From Austropuccinia psidii (Eukaryota > Basidiomycota > Pucciniomycetes > Pucciniales > Sphaerophragmiaceae): 64,000 bases of DNA. Position 1 is the first letter of the stretch. Each line of letters starts with the position of its first letter. Made by a program: the position numbers and the translations under genes. This document shows positions 50,541 to 61,966 of this stretch, one piece after another. Under the pieces are notes generated by a model. It saw only the letters and a program-made list of their open reading frames with translations, had not been told where the DNA came from and ran no database searches. The stretch lies in assembly GCA_023105745.1 (NCBI GenBank), contig JALGQZ010000011.1, positions 33,230,594-33,294,593 on the forward strand, read 5' to 3'.

Positions 50541-50965
50541 GGGGGTGTCAAATTTAAGGAATCCCAAGTTAGAAATCTTGATTTTCTTCCGTTTAATTTC
50601 TGGGATTTTGGAAATACCATGCCTCAAATGCTGTGGTATTTCAAAGTGCTAAAAACCCAAGTTTTTGTTTCCAAATACTGCATTTCAGCCCATAAAATCC
50701 CAGAATTATTTTTTAAATCACATGAATTATTTACATACCCCACTAAGAGAATTTCTGCTCTCATATCCAAGTCTTATAGAAAAATTTGAAAACAAAGAGT
50801 TTTTCTTACATTAGGGGGTGTCAAAGTTACCAAATCCCAAGTTTATTTGCCAAATCCCGCATTAACTTTTTGGGATTCAGGAAATCCCACACCTCAAGAG
50901 GTGAGGTATTTTGAGGTACAAAAACCCAAGTTTTTTGGTACCAAATCCCATGTTTAAATAATAAA
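50541..50965 (+). repeat. Duplicated Harbinger-like terminal region (TTA + GGGGGTGTCAAA)
   Basis: Two direct copies of ~150 bp begin GGGGGTGTCAAA at 50541 and 50814, each preceded by TTA, the 3-bp target preferred by PIF/Harbinger transposons (TWA). Both contain repeated AATCCCAAG and GGGATT motifs in direct and inverted form and a CACCTCAAGAGGTG hairpin in the second. They lie about 320-600 bp upstream of a Harbinger-type transposase start, so they likely include the 5' terminal inverted repeat. The opposite end is outside the window. Confidence 0.5.
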
Positions 50966-51136
50966 ATACTGCCTTTACCTTCACTTAAAGGGACATTTTT
51001 ACAACACAAAACTTAGTAAGGGTATGTTAAATTGCATAAAGCTCCCCTTCTCTTGCATAAAATCCAAATATACTGGTCATTTATTGAGTTATTTGATTTC
51101 AAATTCCATTTTATATACATCTTTTCTTCATTTACC

Positions 51137-51462
51137 ATGCCAAAGGCATTGCAAAGGCTACCTTTAATTCAGACCTTAAATTCACTGCAGTTCATTGATG
51201 CTCTCAACTCTGATAGTGATTCTGATATGCAGGAAGATATAATCTTATTAGATATGATAACATCACAAAGATACATCAATCCTTGTAAGAGATATCCAGC
51301 ACATTACATGTATACAATGAATGAATTACAAACATTATCATCTGAAGAGTTTTGACAGCTATGTAGGACCACACATGAATCATTTGAAAGGTTGGTTGCA
51401 CATTTTCAAGATTATAAAACCTTTCAAAACTCATCACAAAACAAACAATGAAATCCTGCCAT
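51137..51462 (+). pseudogene. PIF/Harbinger-type transposase, N-terminal part (interrupted)
   Basis: From ATG 51137 it reads MPKALQRLPLIQ, an acidic Asp/Ser stretch, then a CRTTHESFERLVAHFQDYK-type segment typical of the region before the nuclease domain in HARBI1-like proteins of rust fungi, as I recall them. In-frame stops at 51353-51355 (TGA where Arg CGA is expected) and 51449-51451 (TGA for Trp) are C-to-T type changes. The frame runs into the LTR of element D at 51463 and resumes at 61967 in the same register. Identification rests on family resemblance plus the downstream half. Confidence 0.7.
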
Positions 51463-53443
51463 TGTAAGGTTTGGCTATGAAACAATAAGTAAAAATTACC
51501 AATATTTTACTCATTGTACTATTAATGTCCTTATAAATGAAATAAATAAGATAAAAAGAATTATAATAATAAAGAATTATTATAATTATGGTGTTAAACA
51601 ATTATATTATTAAATAAATATAATAATATAATTTATATTATGAAAAAAATGATATAATAAAATAAATATATTAATATAAGATAATTAATATATCTAAAAG
51701 CACTTTATTATTGTTACCAACAAATAATAAAGGCGTAAAAAATTGTTTTTTATTAATAAAAGCAATTAATAACAATAATATTACCAATCTTAAATCTATA
51801 AATTAATATAAATACTATTTATATCAATTATAGAATTATTAAAGTAATAATAGAGCAAAATTATTATAATAAGAGAAATAAGCTACTTTTAATACTTGAT
51901 ATAATAATTTTGAATAATTTTACGCCTAGAAATGTAAATACAACTTATTTAAATTGTAGTTACAATACAATTTAAGAGAAATTACAATTTTTCTTGATTT
52001 TATGTGGAATAGAGGTTTTTAAGAGAAATTTAAACAAAATAATTAAATAATTGCAATAATCACGTCAGAGATGAAGATTATTATAAGATTATCTTTTATA
52101 TTTAATAATATAAACGTTTTATATATGAAGAATAAGGAAATTACCTTTTTATTTGATGATTTAATGTTTTGTAAGTGTCTGAGGGGAAAACAGAGTAAAA
52201 AGAGCTCTATTTATAGTAAATACCTCTCTCCTAGAGTCCAAAAAGGCTTCTAGTAGATGTGTAATGATACTTTCTACTAGAATTGATCAATATTTTAAGG
52301 TTCGGTGATGATTACATCATGATCAAACCATCTTACCTCATAATTACGCCATTATTTAGAACTATCACTATAACGTTAAGTTTGATGACATCATAGGCTT
52401 GGAAGAAGCTTAAACTTTGTGGATTTTATTAGTTTTAATCACATTCTAATAGTATTCACCAGTTTTATCACTTATATGACTTTTAAACTCAAAATAAGGC
52501 TACAGTGAGTGATCTTAAATGATCAAACTTAAGCTTAAACTTTGATCATTAATAACTTTGAAGTTATACATGCTACAGCTATTCTAAGACTGTATTCTGG
52601 TAGCTTGGCATATCCGTATTACACTGCCAAGGGCATTTCATTACATAATCAAAACTGTATTTTTGATGATTTTTCTTGTAACTCCTCTTTCTGTCAAAAT
52701 TTAATATTTCAAACTTCAAACAATGATTTCAAGGGGTTATACCTTGAATATTGTGATACAAAATACATCATTTTTCACAAATGAGCTAGTAGAAACCAAC
52801 TGTCTACTTTTTTAAGTTTGGATCACTTTCACAACAAAGTCGTCAACAGCTCTATTGATTTTAATCAATAATCCCTTACAGGTTTTAACCTTGTTTATAG
52901 CTTGTGAAATAAAGTTCATTTCTGTATTCCTACAGTAATTATGTGGTGCATTTTCTCTTGGTTTGTCACTCTATCATATATATTTCAAAAGATATTAGCT
53001 AAAATCCTTGAATATATGTGTTGACCAAAAAAGTGCATATATTCAGCTTAACTCCTGAAGTATTTACTTTGGAGATTAGCTTCTTAATTGTTCTATGTGT
53101 GGAATTTTTATGGAGAATCCAATGGTACCATTTATTGCACATGTTATTTCATTGGTATTTGAAATAATTAAGGATTTATGTTTTTTATAAGGTATTATTA
53201 CTTATAACTCATTAAATATTGACTTTAAAGATATGCCATAAAAATGGTATATGTGTATTTTACCATGGGGAATCCAATTGTATAATTTATTTCACATGTT
53301 TATTCATTGGTTTTAAGTTGAACCAAGCTTTATGCCTATTTATGGCATTTTTGTAGCTTTAAGGCAATTATTTTTAATGTATAATTATTTCAAATATTTC
53401 TTGTGACCTTTTTGGGTATGTGGTCATATCTCAAAGGTTCACA
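51463..53443 (-). repeat. 3' LTR of element D (1981 bp)
   Basis: Plus-strand ends are TGTAAGGTTTGG and AAAGGTTCACA. It matches 59985-61966 closely. CTATAAATAG on the minus strand (52207-52216) is a TATA box. A polypurine tract (minus GGTGGTAGGGAA, 53444-53455) abuts it. Confidence 0.92.
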
Positions 53444-53564
53444 TTCCCTACCACCAAAAAAGATTGTACCACAATCTGATATGTGTAAGTAGGGTATCAT
53501 CCACTGTCCTACCTCTTCAATAGACCTTCTTAGTCTTGAAGCTTAATAATGCTTAAATTTTCTA

Positions 53565-54912
53565 TTATTTAGGTTTTCTTTCATGTCTGAACCTTCTTAG
53601 TAGTTTCTAAGCATTGGTTATATCTTTCTCAAGTAGCCATTAATCTTCTTGAGTTGAATTTCTATACATTACAAGGTATTCTCTCTCTTTTTTGTTTCTT
53701 GTCCTTCTTTCTTTGAGGATTTTTACAATTTTATTTTCTTCTCCTTCTTCCAAGGGGGAAATTTCAAGTGGGGTTTATTTCTTAGTGGAAATAACTCCTT
53801 GTAACTTCAGCTGTAAGGTTTTATCAGACTTACAGGGAACGTTGGGTGCTTGTTCATTAATTCACCTGCGAGTTCCAATTGCACAGCATCGGGTCCATGA
53901 AGTGCTTTTATCATAAATGGTCCTGCAAAGGAATCTTTCAATTTCTTTGGACCTTTACGTTATTGAAATTAAGGGTTGATACTAGGACCAAGTCTCCTAT
54001 TTTGAAGTCAGGTGGTTTATGACTTTTATCCCATCATTCTTTTGCATATTTGAAAGAAGCTTGCATACATCTGTTTGCATGGTGTCTTGCTTTGTCAAGC
54101 ATTATCTTAAAACTGCTTGCTTTTGGATGTATATCCACTAAGTCCTTTTTGAGGGTATCATAAGGAAGTCTTGGATTCCAACCTTTTTCTAGCATTGCCG
54201 GTGTTTTGCCAGTAGAAGAATGAATTGATGTTTTAGATGCCAGTTCAAGGTCTGGTATTAGTGCACACCAATAATGGGTAAAACCATAAGAATCTTTGAG
54301 CTCTAGTCCATAAGCACAGAATCTTCTGATCATGTCCTCCAAGGTTTGTATCATTCTTTCTGCTAAACCATCAGATTGAGGATGGTAAGCTGTTGAGAAT
54401 GATAATTTTGTCCCAAACAAGTTGTGGAGATTTGTCCATAATGCTGAAGTGAATTTCGGGTCTCTGTCACTTATAATATTCTGGAATAAACCTGTATGGC
54501 TAATGAATTTATTCCATATCATTATGACTGTTTCCATAGCTGTGTCATCTGTGTGACATGGTAGGAACATGGGAGTTTTTCTATACCTGTCAACTAATAC
54601 TAGGCATGCATTATAGCTTCTCTCTCCTCCTGGAGGTAATGCTGTTACCCAATGCATATGAACTATTTCACAAGGGGATTTTGGTTCTTGGATTTGTATC
54701 ATCATTCCAAATTTCTTTCCTGTGGCCCTGTTGGCGTTTTGACATCTGTCACAGGTTTGGCAGTATTCTGCAACATCTTTCTTCCAATTTGGCCACCAAG
54801 AGCAGGTTTTTACCCTTTCTAGTGTTCTTTCTTCTGAAGAATGTCCAGCTGAAACACTATCATGACACTCATGTAAAATAGTGCTTATCAGGGTTCTATC
54901 TGTTAAGGCCAT
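53565..54912 (-). pseudogene. Element D integrase and chromodomain-like tail
   Basis: The open part 54034-54912 carries the H2C2 finger (ECHDS..AGH, then CDRC), the second catalytic D (ISDRD) and the E (GLAERM). The first catalytic aspartate is replaced by histidine (MHWV instead of MDWV), which would abolish activity. A TGA at 54034-54036 precedes KSHKPPDFK; the tail continues in broken frames to LRRFRHERKPK and a stop at 53565-53567. Confidence 0.9.
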
Positions 54913-55194
54913 AGCACATGTGTGTTTTGTTCTATGGTAAAGGATTCCATCAAGGAGGTGGAATCTTCCTTCATCATATGCCTTTTTCCATGTTTCATCT
55001 AATTTTGATGAAAGTTATGGATCTTTGCAGTCTTTCATTAAAAGTTGGCTTAAGATATGGAAATTCTTGTCTATCTTATAGCTTAATTTAACTTGGTTAA
55101 AGAATTCTGTGCCAATGTCTGTGACACATATTACTTATATATGGTGCTCTTCCTGTGGTACCCATGCTGGATTTTCAGGGGTATTTGCTAGAGC

Positions 55195-57360
55195 TCATCT
55201 GCTAAGACCATCTGCATTTTTATGAATATTACCAGATTTATGAACAATAGTAATATTTCCTCTATATTCTTGGATAGCAATTTTCCATCTCAGCATATGT
55301 CTATTTGGAGTTTTCATATTTAATAGAGATTTTACAGCATTACAGTCTGTAATCACATCAAATACTGTTCCATACAAGTAATAATGTAATTTTTCTAAAG
55401 CCCACACTAACCAGAGGCATTCCATTTGGCTTGCTCCATATCTTGCTTCTGTTGGCTCTATCTGTATTGATATGAAACAAATTGGTCCTTCTACTGGTTT
55501 ATCATTGATAATTTGTGTCTGGTGTAGTGCAGCACCTAGTCCTTCTCCACAAGCATCAATGTAAAGTTTGACGGGTAGTTTCCAATCTGGCATTAGAATG
55601 AATGGGGAATTTGTTAAGGAATTTTTCAATTCTTCATATGCCTTGAATCTTTCTCCTGTCATTTCATAGACTGTTTGTTGATCACATAGCTTATACAAGG
55701 ATTTGGCAATTTTTTCAAAGTCCTTTATATTCTGTCTATAGTAACCAGAAAATCCTAGAAATGATTGCATTTCTTTTTTGGTTTGAGGCATTGGCTTAAG
55801 TAGTACTGCTGCTACTTTATTCTTTTCTATGCCTAGACTCAGTCCAGATACAACATGTCCTAGTGCTTTTAGTTCACTATATACAAAATGACACTTTTTC
55901 AAGGAAATTTTCATATTCACTTGCACTATTTTTTGTAGTACCCTTTCTGGTCTTGTAAGGTGACTTTCCCAAGTTTCTGAGAAAACTATGATATCATCAA
56001 TATAGATAATTAACCCTCCTTCTGATAATTCTTTAGGAAATATTTGTATTCATCATCCTTTGATAATGGGAAGGTGCATTCTTTATGCCAAATGGCATTC
56101 TTAAGTATTCAAAAATCCCACAGTGGACTATTATCCTCAGTAGTTTCTTGGAATTGTCTGTTAAGACATTTTGATGAAAGCCCTTTAAGGCATCCATGGC
56201 TGTAATGAACTTAGCTTGTGACAATTGTGTCAATGCCTCATGAATTCTGGGTATTGGATATCTTTCTGGAATGGTATAGGTGTTCAGGGCTCTAAAGTCT
56301 CCTACAATTCTTGATTTTCCATTATGCCAAGTTATAATGACAGGAGTAGTGACCTCTACCTGTTCATTATGTCCTACTTTTCTTAATACTCCACGGTCCA
56401 TTAGTTCTTTAATGTGTACCTCCAAGGCTTCTCTAGCTCTTGGACTAGCTGGGTAAGCAGGTATCCATAGTAAGGGTGGGTAAGGCTTTTCCACATTAAG
56501 AATTATATCCACCTGATGCCCAATTATGGCACCTAGTGGCTCTTTGTCAGTTTCAAAGGAATTTTTGTATTTAAATAAGAGGTCGATCAATTTTTCTGTT
56601 AATTCTTGATTGAATTCTGCCTCTTTGAGTTGTTCAGATATAAAAAGGTCCTTTTCTGGACTTTTCTCTTCATTTTTAATAACTGTGATTTGTTTTTTGT
56701 TATTTAAGAAGCCAAACTTTTGCCTTTTGTTATCTCCTATGGTAGAATATCTGTCTTTTTGGTTAGAGATCTCTATACCATAAATTGATAAGTAGTCATT
56801 TCCAAGTATGAAGTGATTACTAGTACAGTTTTCCATTACTAAAAACTCTACTTTAATTCTGACACATTGTGAGGAGTGAGGAAAAATTAGTTTAAATCAA
56901 TTATTCCAAGGGGCTTCATGCTCTCACTTGCACTACTAAATTTGCCACCTTGTATTGGCATAAGTTTTTCTGGCCAATCTAGGACAATGGTTTTTAAATA
57001 ACTTTTAACAACACAGGTACAATATGCTCCTGTATCCAAGTTCACTTTTCCTTCTTGGTTATCAACCATAAAAATACTTATACTTGATTTTCCAGCTGTA
57101 TATCCCATTCCTCTTGCAGGTTTGGTTCTATACATTTTGGCATCTTGTACATTTTTCAGGTTTGTGTCAGATGTTTCAGCTTGTGGTAAGTTTGAGTTAA
57201 AATCTAGTACTTCATAAATTATATCAATATTATTAATTTGTGCATTAATTATATTAATTTCATCACTTTCAGAACTTTCTGACTCTTCTGTTTCTTTTTC
57301 AGAGTCAGATTCCTCCTCTTTGTCATTGTGGTTTTCTGTTTCCACAATTTCATTAATCTT
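55195..57360 (-). pseudogene. Element D protease, reverse transcriptase and RNase H
   Basis: The protease motif LDTGA lies near 57034, in the frame ending 56887. RT (frame 56836-56033) includes the DALKGFHQN and MPFGIKN blocks; the YIDD box near 55996-56010 is reached after a frameshift just past MMNT. RNase H with DACGEG, TDCNAV and ADGLSR sits in the frame 55926-55195. At least two frameshifts break the polyprotein, though each catalytic motif itself is preserved. Confidence 0.9.
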
Positions 57361-58637
57361 TGCCTTTTTGAGGCAGTTATTGGCTAAGTGTCCCATACCT
57401 CCACATTTATGGCATTTTCTTTGCTCATTATTGTTGGATGTATTGGGCTTGAAAGCTTCTTTTGATAAATGGTTTGTTCGGACTTTTAATGTCCAATTTC
57501 TTCCAAGTTCTGCCAGTTTTTGTTCTTGTCACTATGTCCTCTAGTGCATTGATATACTCTTCTGTGGAGCATGGTTCTATACACCTGCTTCTCAGGGCAT
57601 GTTCTAGCTCTCCTCCACATTTCTTAAGTATTTTCATGTGCACCATCTTTTGTGACATTTCTGGGTACAATGCATTGAGTCTTTCAACTTGTTTTAAGAA
57701 CCAAGCTAAAGGTTTGTCTTTGTCTGGGTCAAAGAAAGAATTTTCAAATGCATTCTCTATCTTGTACCTCGAGGAATCATTAGCCCACTTGGTGATTATT
57801 TCTTGTTTCCACCAAGACCAGGTATTTTCGCCATTTGTTTGTCTTATGCCATAATACCATCTTTTTGCAGATTTTTCAAACAATTTATGTAATCTTGCAG
57901 TAATTAATTCATCTGGTATGGCATAATCTTCTTGTAGAATTTCAATTGTCTTGATGAATGACATGTGGTCATATTCACCTTCTCCTGTGAATGTTGGCCA
58001 TTCTTTTAATTGAGGTGATTCCTTCATTAAGACTTGGTTATTGTCTTGGTGACTTAAGTCTGTTATGAATGGATTTTTTAATTCCTCTTTTGGTTTAACA
58101 GGGCTTCTTATGTGAGAAAATAGGGTTGATAACTTTGGCATATTTGAGTTAGCCTCATTAATTTTATCCATTTTTTCAGTAATAAGCCTTATTTCACTTT
58201 GAATGTCATCTTTCAGATGCATTTTTGCTTCATCGGTCTTTTCCACATGGTCCAAAAGTAATTTTTGGTGTGACGAAGTCTTTTCTTCAAATCTTTCTAT
58301 AGAAATACTTAGTTTGTTTAATTTTTCTGTAAGATTTTCAATACTCACGTCACAATTGATTGTTAAAGTTTTATCTTTGATATCTTTTATGTATTTATAC
58401 AATTATTGTTGTCCTTGTATTATTTTTGAGTTTTATCAATTAAAATCTGTGGCTTATTAGTTTCAATCATAAATTTTATGTTATCAATTTCTTTCTTATT
58501 CTGTGCAACAAGTTTTGTTAAAGATGATAAGCTATTATTTCTTTCTTGGAAAGTTAATAAACTGTTTTTAATTTCTTTTAGAGGTAATATACTATTTTTA
58601 ATTTCTGTTAAATTATTTACAACATCTTTGGAAAAGG
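57361..58637 (-). pseudogene. Element D Gag coiled coil, capsid-like domain and zinc knuckle
   Basis: A coiled-coil segment (about 58420-58640), then the frame 58402-57428 with LKEWPTFTGEGEYDH and the helical capsid-like region, then an intact CCHC knuckle CHKCGGMGHLANNC (57373-57414). Frameshifts separate the three parts. The domain order and residues match element B. Confidence 0.88.
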
Positions 58638-59331
58638 TTATTTCTTTGGGAAATGAGGTTTTCTCATTCTTTGTTCTTCCTTGTGCTTGAATTCCATCAA
58701 GGTTCTGGCCATGTTGAATACATTGTCCATGGAATCCTTTTGGATTTTTGGGATCCTGTAGCTTGGGGAATATGGTTTTCTCCAATTATTTTTCTTTTTC
58801 TTCTTCCCTTCTTGGGGAAGTGGGTTGGCTTGGGGCTTGCTGGTAGAAGCTACTGGGGCTTCTTCCTTGGTTGCCTCCTTCTTTTTGGCATGGTACTCCT
58901 TGATCTTTTTGATTTGAGGTTTGGATGATAGTGGATTCCATCCATTGGAGTATCTCAGTATTTCCTCCTCTTTGAGGAAATTTTTCAGGATGTGCCAGGA
59001 GATCATCAATCCTTGGTGTAGTTGGGGCAACATTTCCCAGTCCTTGTCTTTGTACACTGTGTAGTACTGTTTGTACTGGCTCATGTAAATGTCTATTTGA
59101 GCCCTCTGAATGTGATTTGTACCTGTTTGAGTCACTCATACTTAGTTCCAACTCTGCTTCAGATATCATGGGCATTTCTGGGACTTGCCTTTAGGATAAG
59201 GCACTTCCTTGTGTGGATTCTGTTCCACTGGGGATATTGCCCTTCCTTTTCCCTTCTGAGGAATCAATTCTACCTCTGAGTCCAGCTCCATCTGATTGGA
59301 TGGAGTATTGGGAGCCTCTTCTGGTAGTCAT
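58638..59331 (-). pseudogene. Element D Gag N-terminal region with overlapping frames
   Basis: ATG 59331 opens MTTRRGSQYS in the frame that leads toward pol, broken by a TAA (about 59187-59189) and another stop after EEEKEK. The alternative frame is open 59135-58638 and holds KDKDWEML, a Lys-rich block and YRIPKIQK. It ends PHFPKK at TAA 58638-58640, with the heptamer TTTCCCA (58653-58647) in correct phase two codons before the stop, a classic -1 slippery sequence leading into the coiled-coil frame. Three stops lie in this alternative frame just upstream of 59135. Confidence 0.65.
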
Positions 59332-59409
59332 ATTTTAAGAAAAAATAAGAAATAAGAGGATTCCAGAAAAGGAATTCTTCTTATGGAAATTTATAAATGA
59401 GGTACTCAC

Positions 59410-59550
59410 CTTCAGAGTCCTTAATGGTGGGTCCTGGAAAGTCTAATTTCTTAGCTTTCTTTTTCTTAGTGATTATTGGTGTTGGAGAGCTTTGACAAGT
59501 TTCTTCCACCAATCTTTCAACAGTGGTTTGGTTGTCCTCTGTTGGATTGT
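59410..59550 (-). other. Element D putative leader exon
   Basis: It has near-consensus splice signals: acceptor CTGTTTGCAG and donor GAAG|GTGAGT, then an 89-nt intron to acceptor ACCAG ending at 59321. It encodes 47 codons without a stop (DNPTEDNQTTVERLVEE and onward, with a KKKKAKK basic patch). It would join in phase 1 to the alternative gag frame, as in B and C. Confidence 0.5.
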
Positions 59551-59969
59551 CTGCAAACAGTAAGAAAGACAAATAAATATAAGTCTTTTATATAAGAAGT
59601 GTTATTTTTGGTAAGATATGGGAATTTTCCACATAAAAATTGAAATTAAAATGAATAAAAAACCGTTTTTTATTGGTTTTTTATTTATAATTTTTTTTAT
59701 ATTTTTATTTTTAAAGAACAAAATAAAAAATGAGTATGATTCAATTATAAAATTATTTTTAATTACTGGAGTCACTCAAAGAAAGTTCTTGAAAGTCTAA
59801 GGATGTGAAAAACGACGTGTAAGACAGTACAATTGCTTTCCAAATGCCTCAATAGTATTTAAAATCAATAAATATAACATTATTATATAATTTTATGATT
59901 ATAATTATAATTTATTATTGGATAAACCCAATTAGAATATTTTTAAAGGTCTTTTAGAGTAAATATCAG

Positions 59970-59982
59970 GGCCAGGCCCCCA
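59970..59982 (-). other. Primer-binding site of element D
   Basis: TGGGGGCCTGGCC on the minus strand, 2 nt inside the 5' LTR, identical to element C. Confidence 0.6.
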
Positions 59983-59984
59983 AA

Positions 59985-61966
59985 TGTAAGATTTGACTAT
60001 GAAACAATAACTAAAAATTACTAATATTTTACTTATTGTACTATGAATGTCCTTATAAATGAAATAAATAAGATAAAAATAATTATAATAATAAAGAATT
60101 ATTATAATTATGGTGTAAAACAATTATATTATTGAATAAATATAATGATATAATTTATATTATAAAAAAAATAATATAATATAATAAATATATTAATATA
60201 AGATAATTAATATATTTAAAAGCACTTTATTATTGCTACCAACAAAGAATAAAGGAATGAAAAATTGTTTTTTATTAATAAAAAACAATTAATAACAATA
60301 ATATTACTAATATTAAAGTTATAATTAATATAAATACTATTTATATCAATTATAGAATTATTAAAGTAATAATAGAGAAAAATTATTATAATAAGAGAAA
60401 TAACCTACTTTTTATACTTAATATAATAGTTTTGAATAGTTTTACACCTAGAAATGTAAATAAAGCTTATTTAAATTGTAGTTACAGTAGAAGTTAAGAG
60501 AAATTACAATTTTTCTTGATTTTACATGGAATAGAGGTTTTTAAGAGAAATTTAAACAAAATAATTCAATAATTGCAATCATCACGTCAGAGATGAAGAT
60601 TATTATAAGATTATCTTTGATCTTTAATAATATAGATGTTTTATATATAAAAAATAAAGAAATTACCTTTATATTTAATGATTTAATGTTTTGTAAGTGT
60701 CTGAGGAGAAAACAGAGTATAAAGAGCTCTATTTATAGTAAATACCTCCCTCCTAGAGTCCAACAGGCTTCTAGTAGACGTGTACTGATGCTTCCTACTA
60801 GAAGTGATCAATATTTTAAGGTTTGGTGATGATTACATCATGATCAAACCATCTTACCTCATAATTACGCCATTATTTAGAGTTATCACTATAACTCTGG
60901 GTTTGATGACATCATAGGCTTGGCAGAAGCCTAAACTGCGTGGATTCTATTAGCTTTAATAATATTCTAATAGTATTCACCAGATTTATTACTTATATGA
61001 TTGTTAAACCTAAAATAAGATTACAGTGAGTGATCTTAATTGATCAAATTTAAGCTTAAGCTTTGATCATTAATAACTTTTAAGCTATAGATGCTACAGA
61101 TATTCTGGGAATGGATTCTGATAGCTCGGAATGTCCTCTACAAACTGACAAGAGAATTTTATTACATCATCAAAACTGTTCTTTTGATGATTTTTCTTGT
61201 AGCTACTCTTTTCTGTCAAAATTTAATATTTTAAACTTCAAACAATGATTTCAAGGGGTTATAACTTGAATATTGTAATAAAAAATACATCATTCTTCAC
61301 GAATGAACTAGTAGAATCCAACTTTCTACTTTTTTTTAAGTTTGGAACACTTTCACACCAAAGTGGTCAACAGCTCTATTGATTTTGATCAATAATCCCA
61401 CACAGGGTTTAACCTTGTTTGAAAATTGTGAAATAAAGTTCATTTCTGTACTCCTCCAGTAATTGCGTGGTGACTTTATTTTTGGTTCATCACTCTATCA
61501 TGTAAATTTCAAAAGATATTAGCTAAAATCCTTGAATATATTCATTGACCAAAAAAGTGCATATATTCAGCTTAACTCCTTAAGTATTGACTTTGGAGAT
61601 TAGCTTCTTAATTGTTTTATGTGTAGAGGTTTATGAAGAATCCAATGGTACCATTTATTTCACATGCTGTTTCATTTGTATTTGAAATAATTAAGGATTT
61701 ATGTTTTTTATAAGGTATCATTACTTATAACTCATTAAATATTGACTTTACAGATATGCCACAAAAATGGTATATATGTATTTTACAATTGGGAATCCAA
61801 TGGTATAATTTATTTCACATGTTTATTCATTGGCTTTAAGTTAAGCCAAGGTTTATCCCTCTTTATGGCATTTTTGTAGTTTTAAGGTAATTATTTTTAA
61901 TGTATAATTATTTTAAATATTTCTTGTGACCTTTTTGGGTATGTGGTCATATCTCAAAGGTTCAAA
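59985..61966 (-). repeat. 5' LTR of element D (1982 bp)
   Basis: It is the partner of 51463-53443, with a TATA box CTATAAATAG at 60729-60738 on the minus strand. The outer end is altered at the junction with the transposase gene. Confidence 0.9.

Larger units (their letters stand above)
51463..61966 (-). mobile_element. Ty3/Gypsy LTR retrotransposon, element D (10.5 kb), inserted in the Harbinger gene
   Basis: Two LTRs (51463-53443 and 59985-61966), primer-binding site and Gag-Pol remains lie on the minus strand. Removing it joins the transposase halves as ..NPAI-V-IQLAVEL.., so its position is fixed by the gene it split. The right LTR end is eroded (TTCAAA instead of TTCACA), and no perfect duplication is visible: 5 bp to the left is GCCAT, to the right GTAAT. 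Frameshifts and stops run throughout the coding region. Confidence 0.9.
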
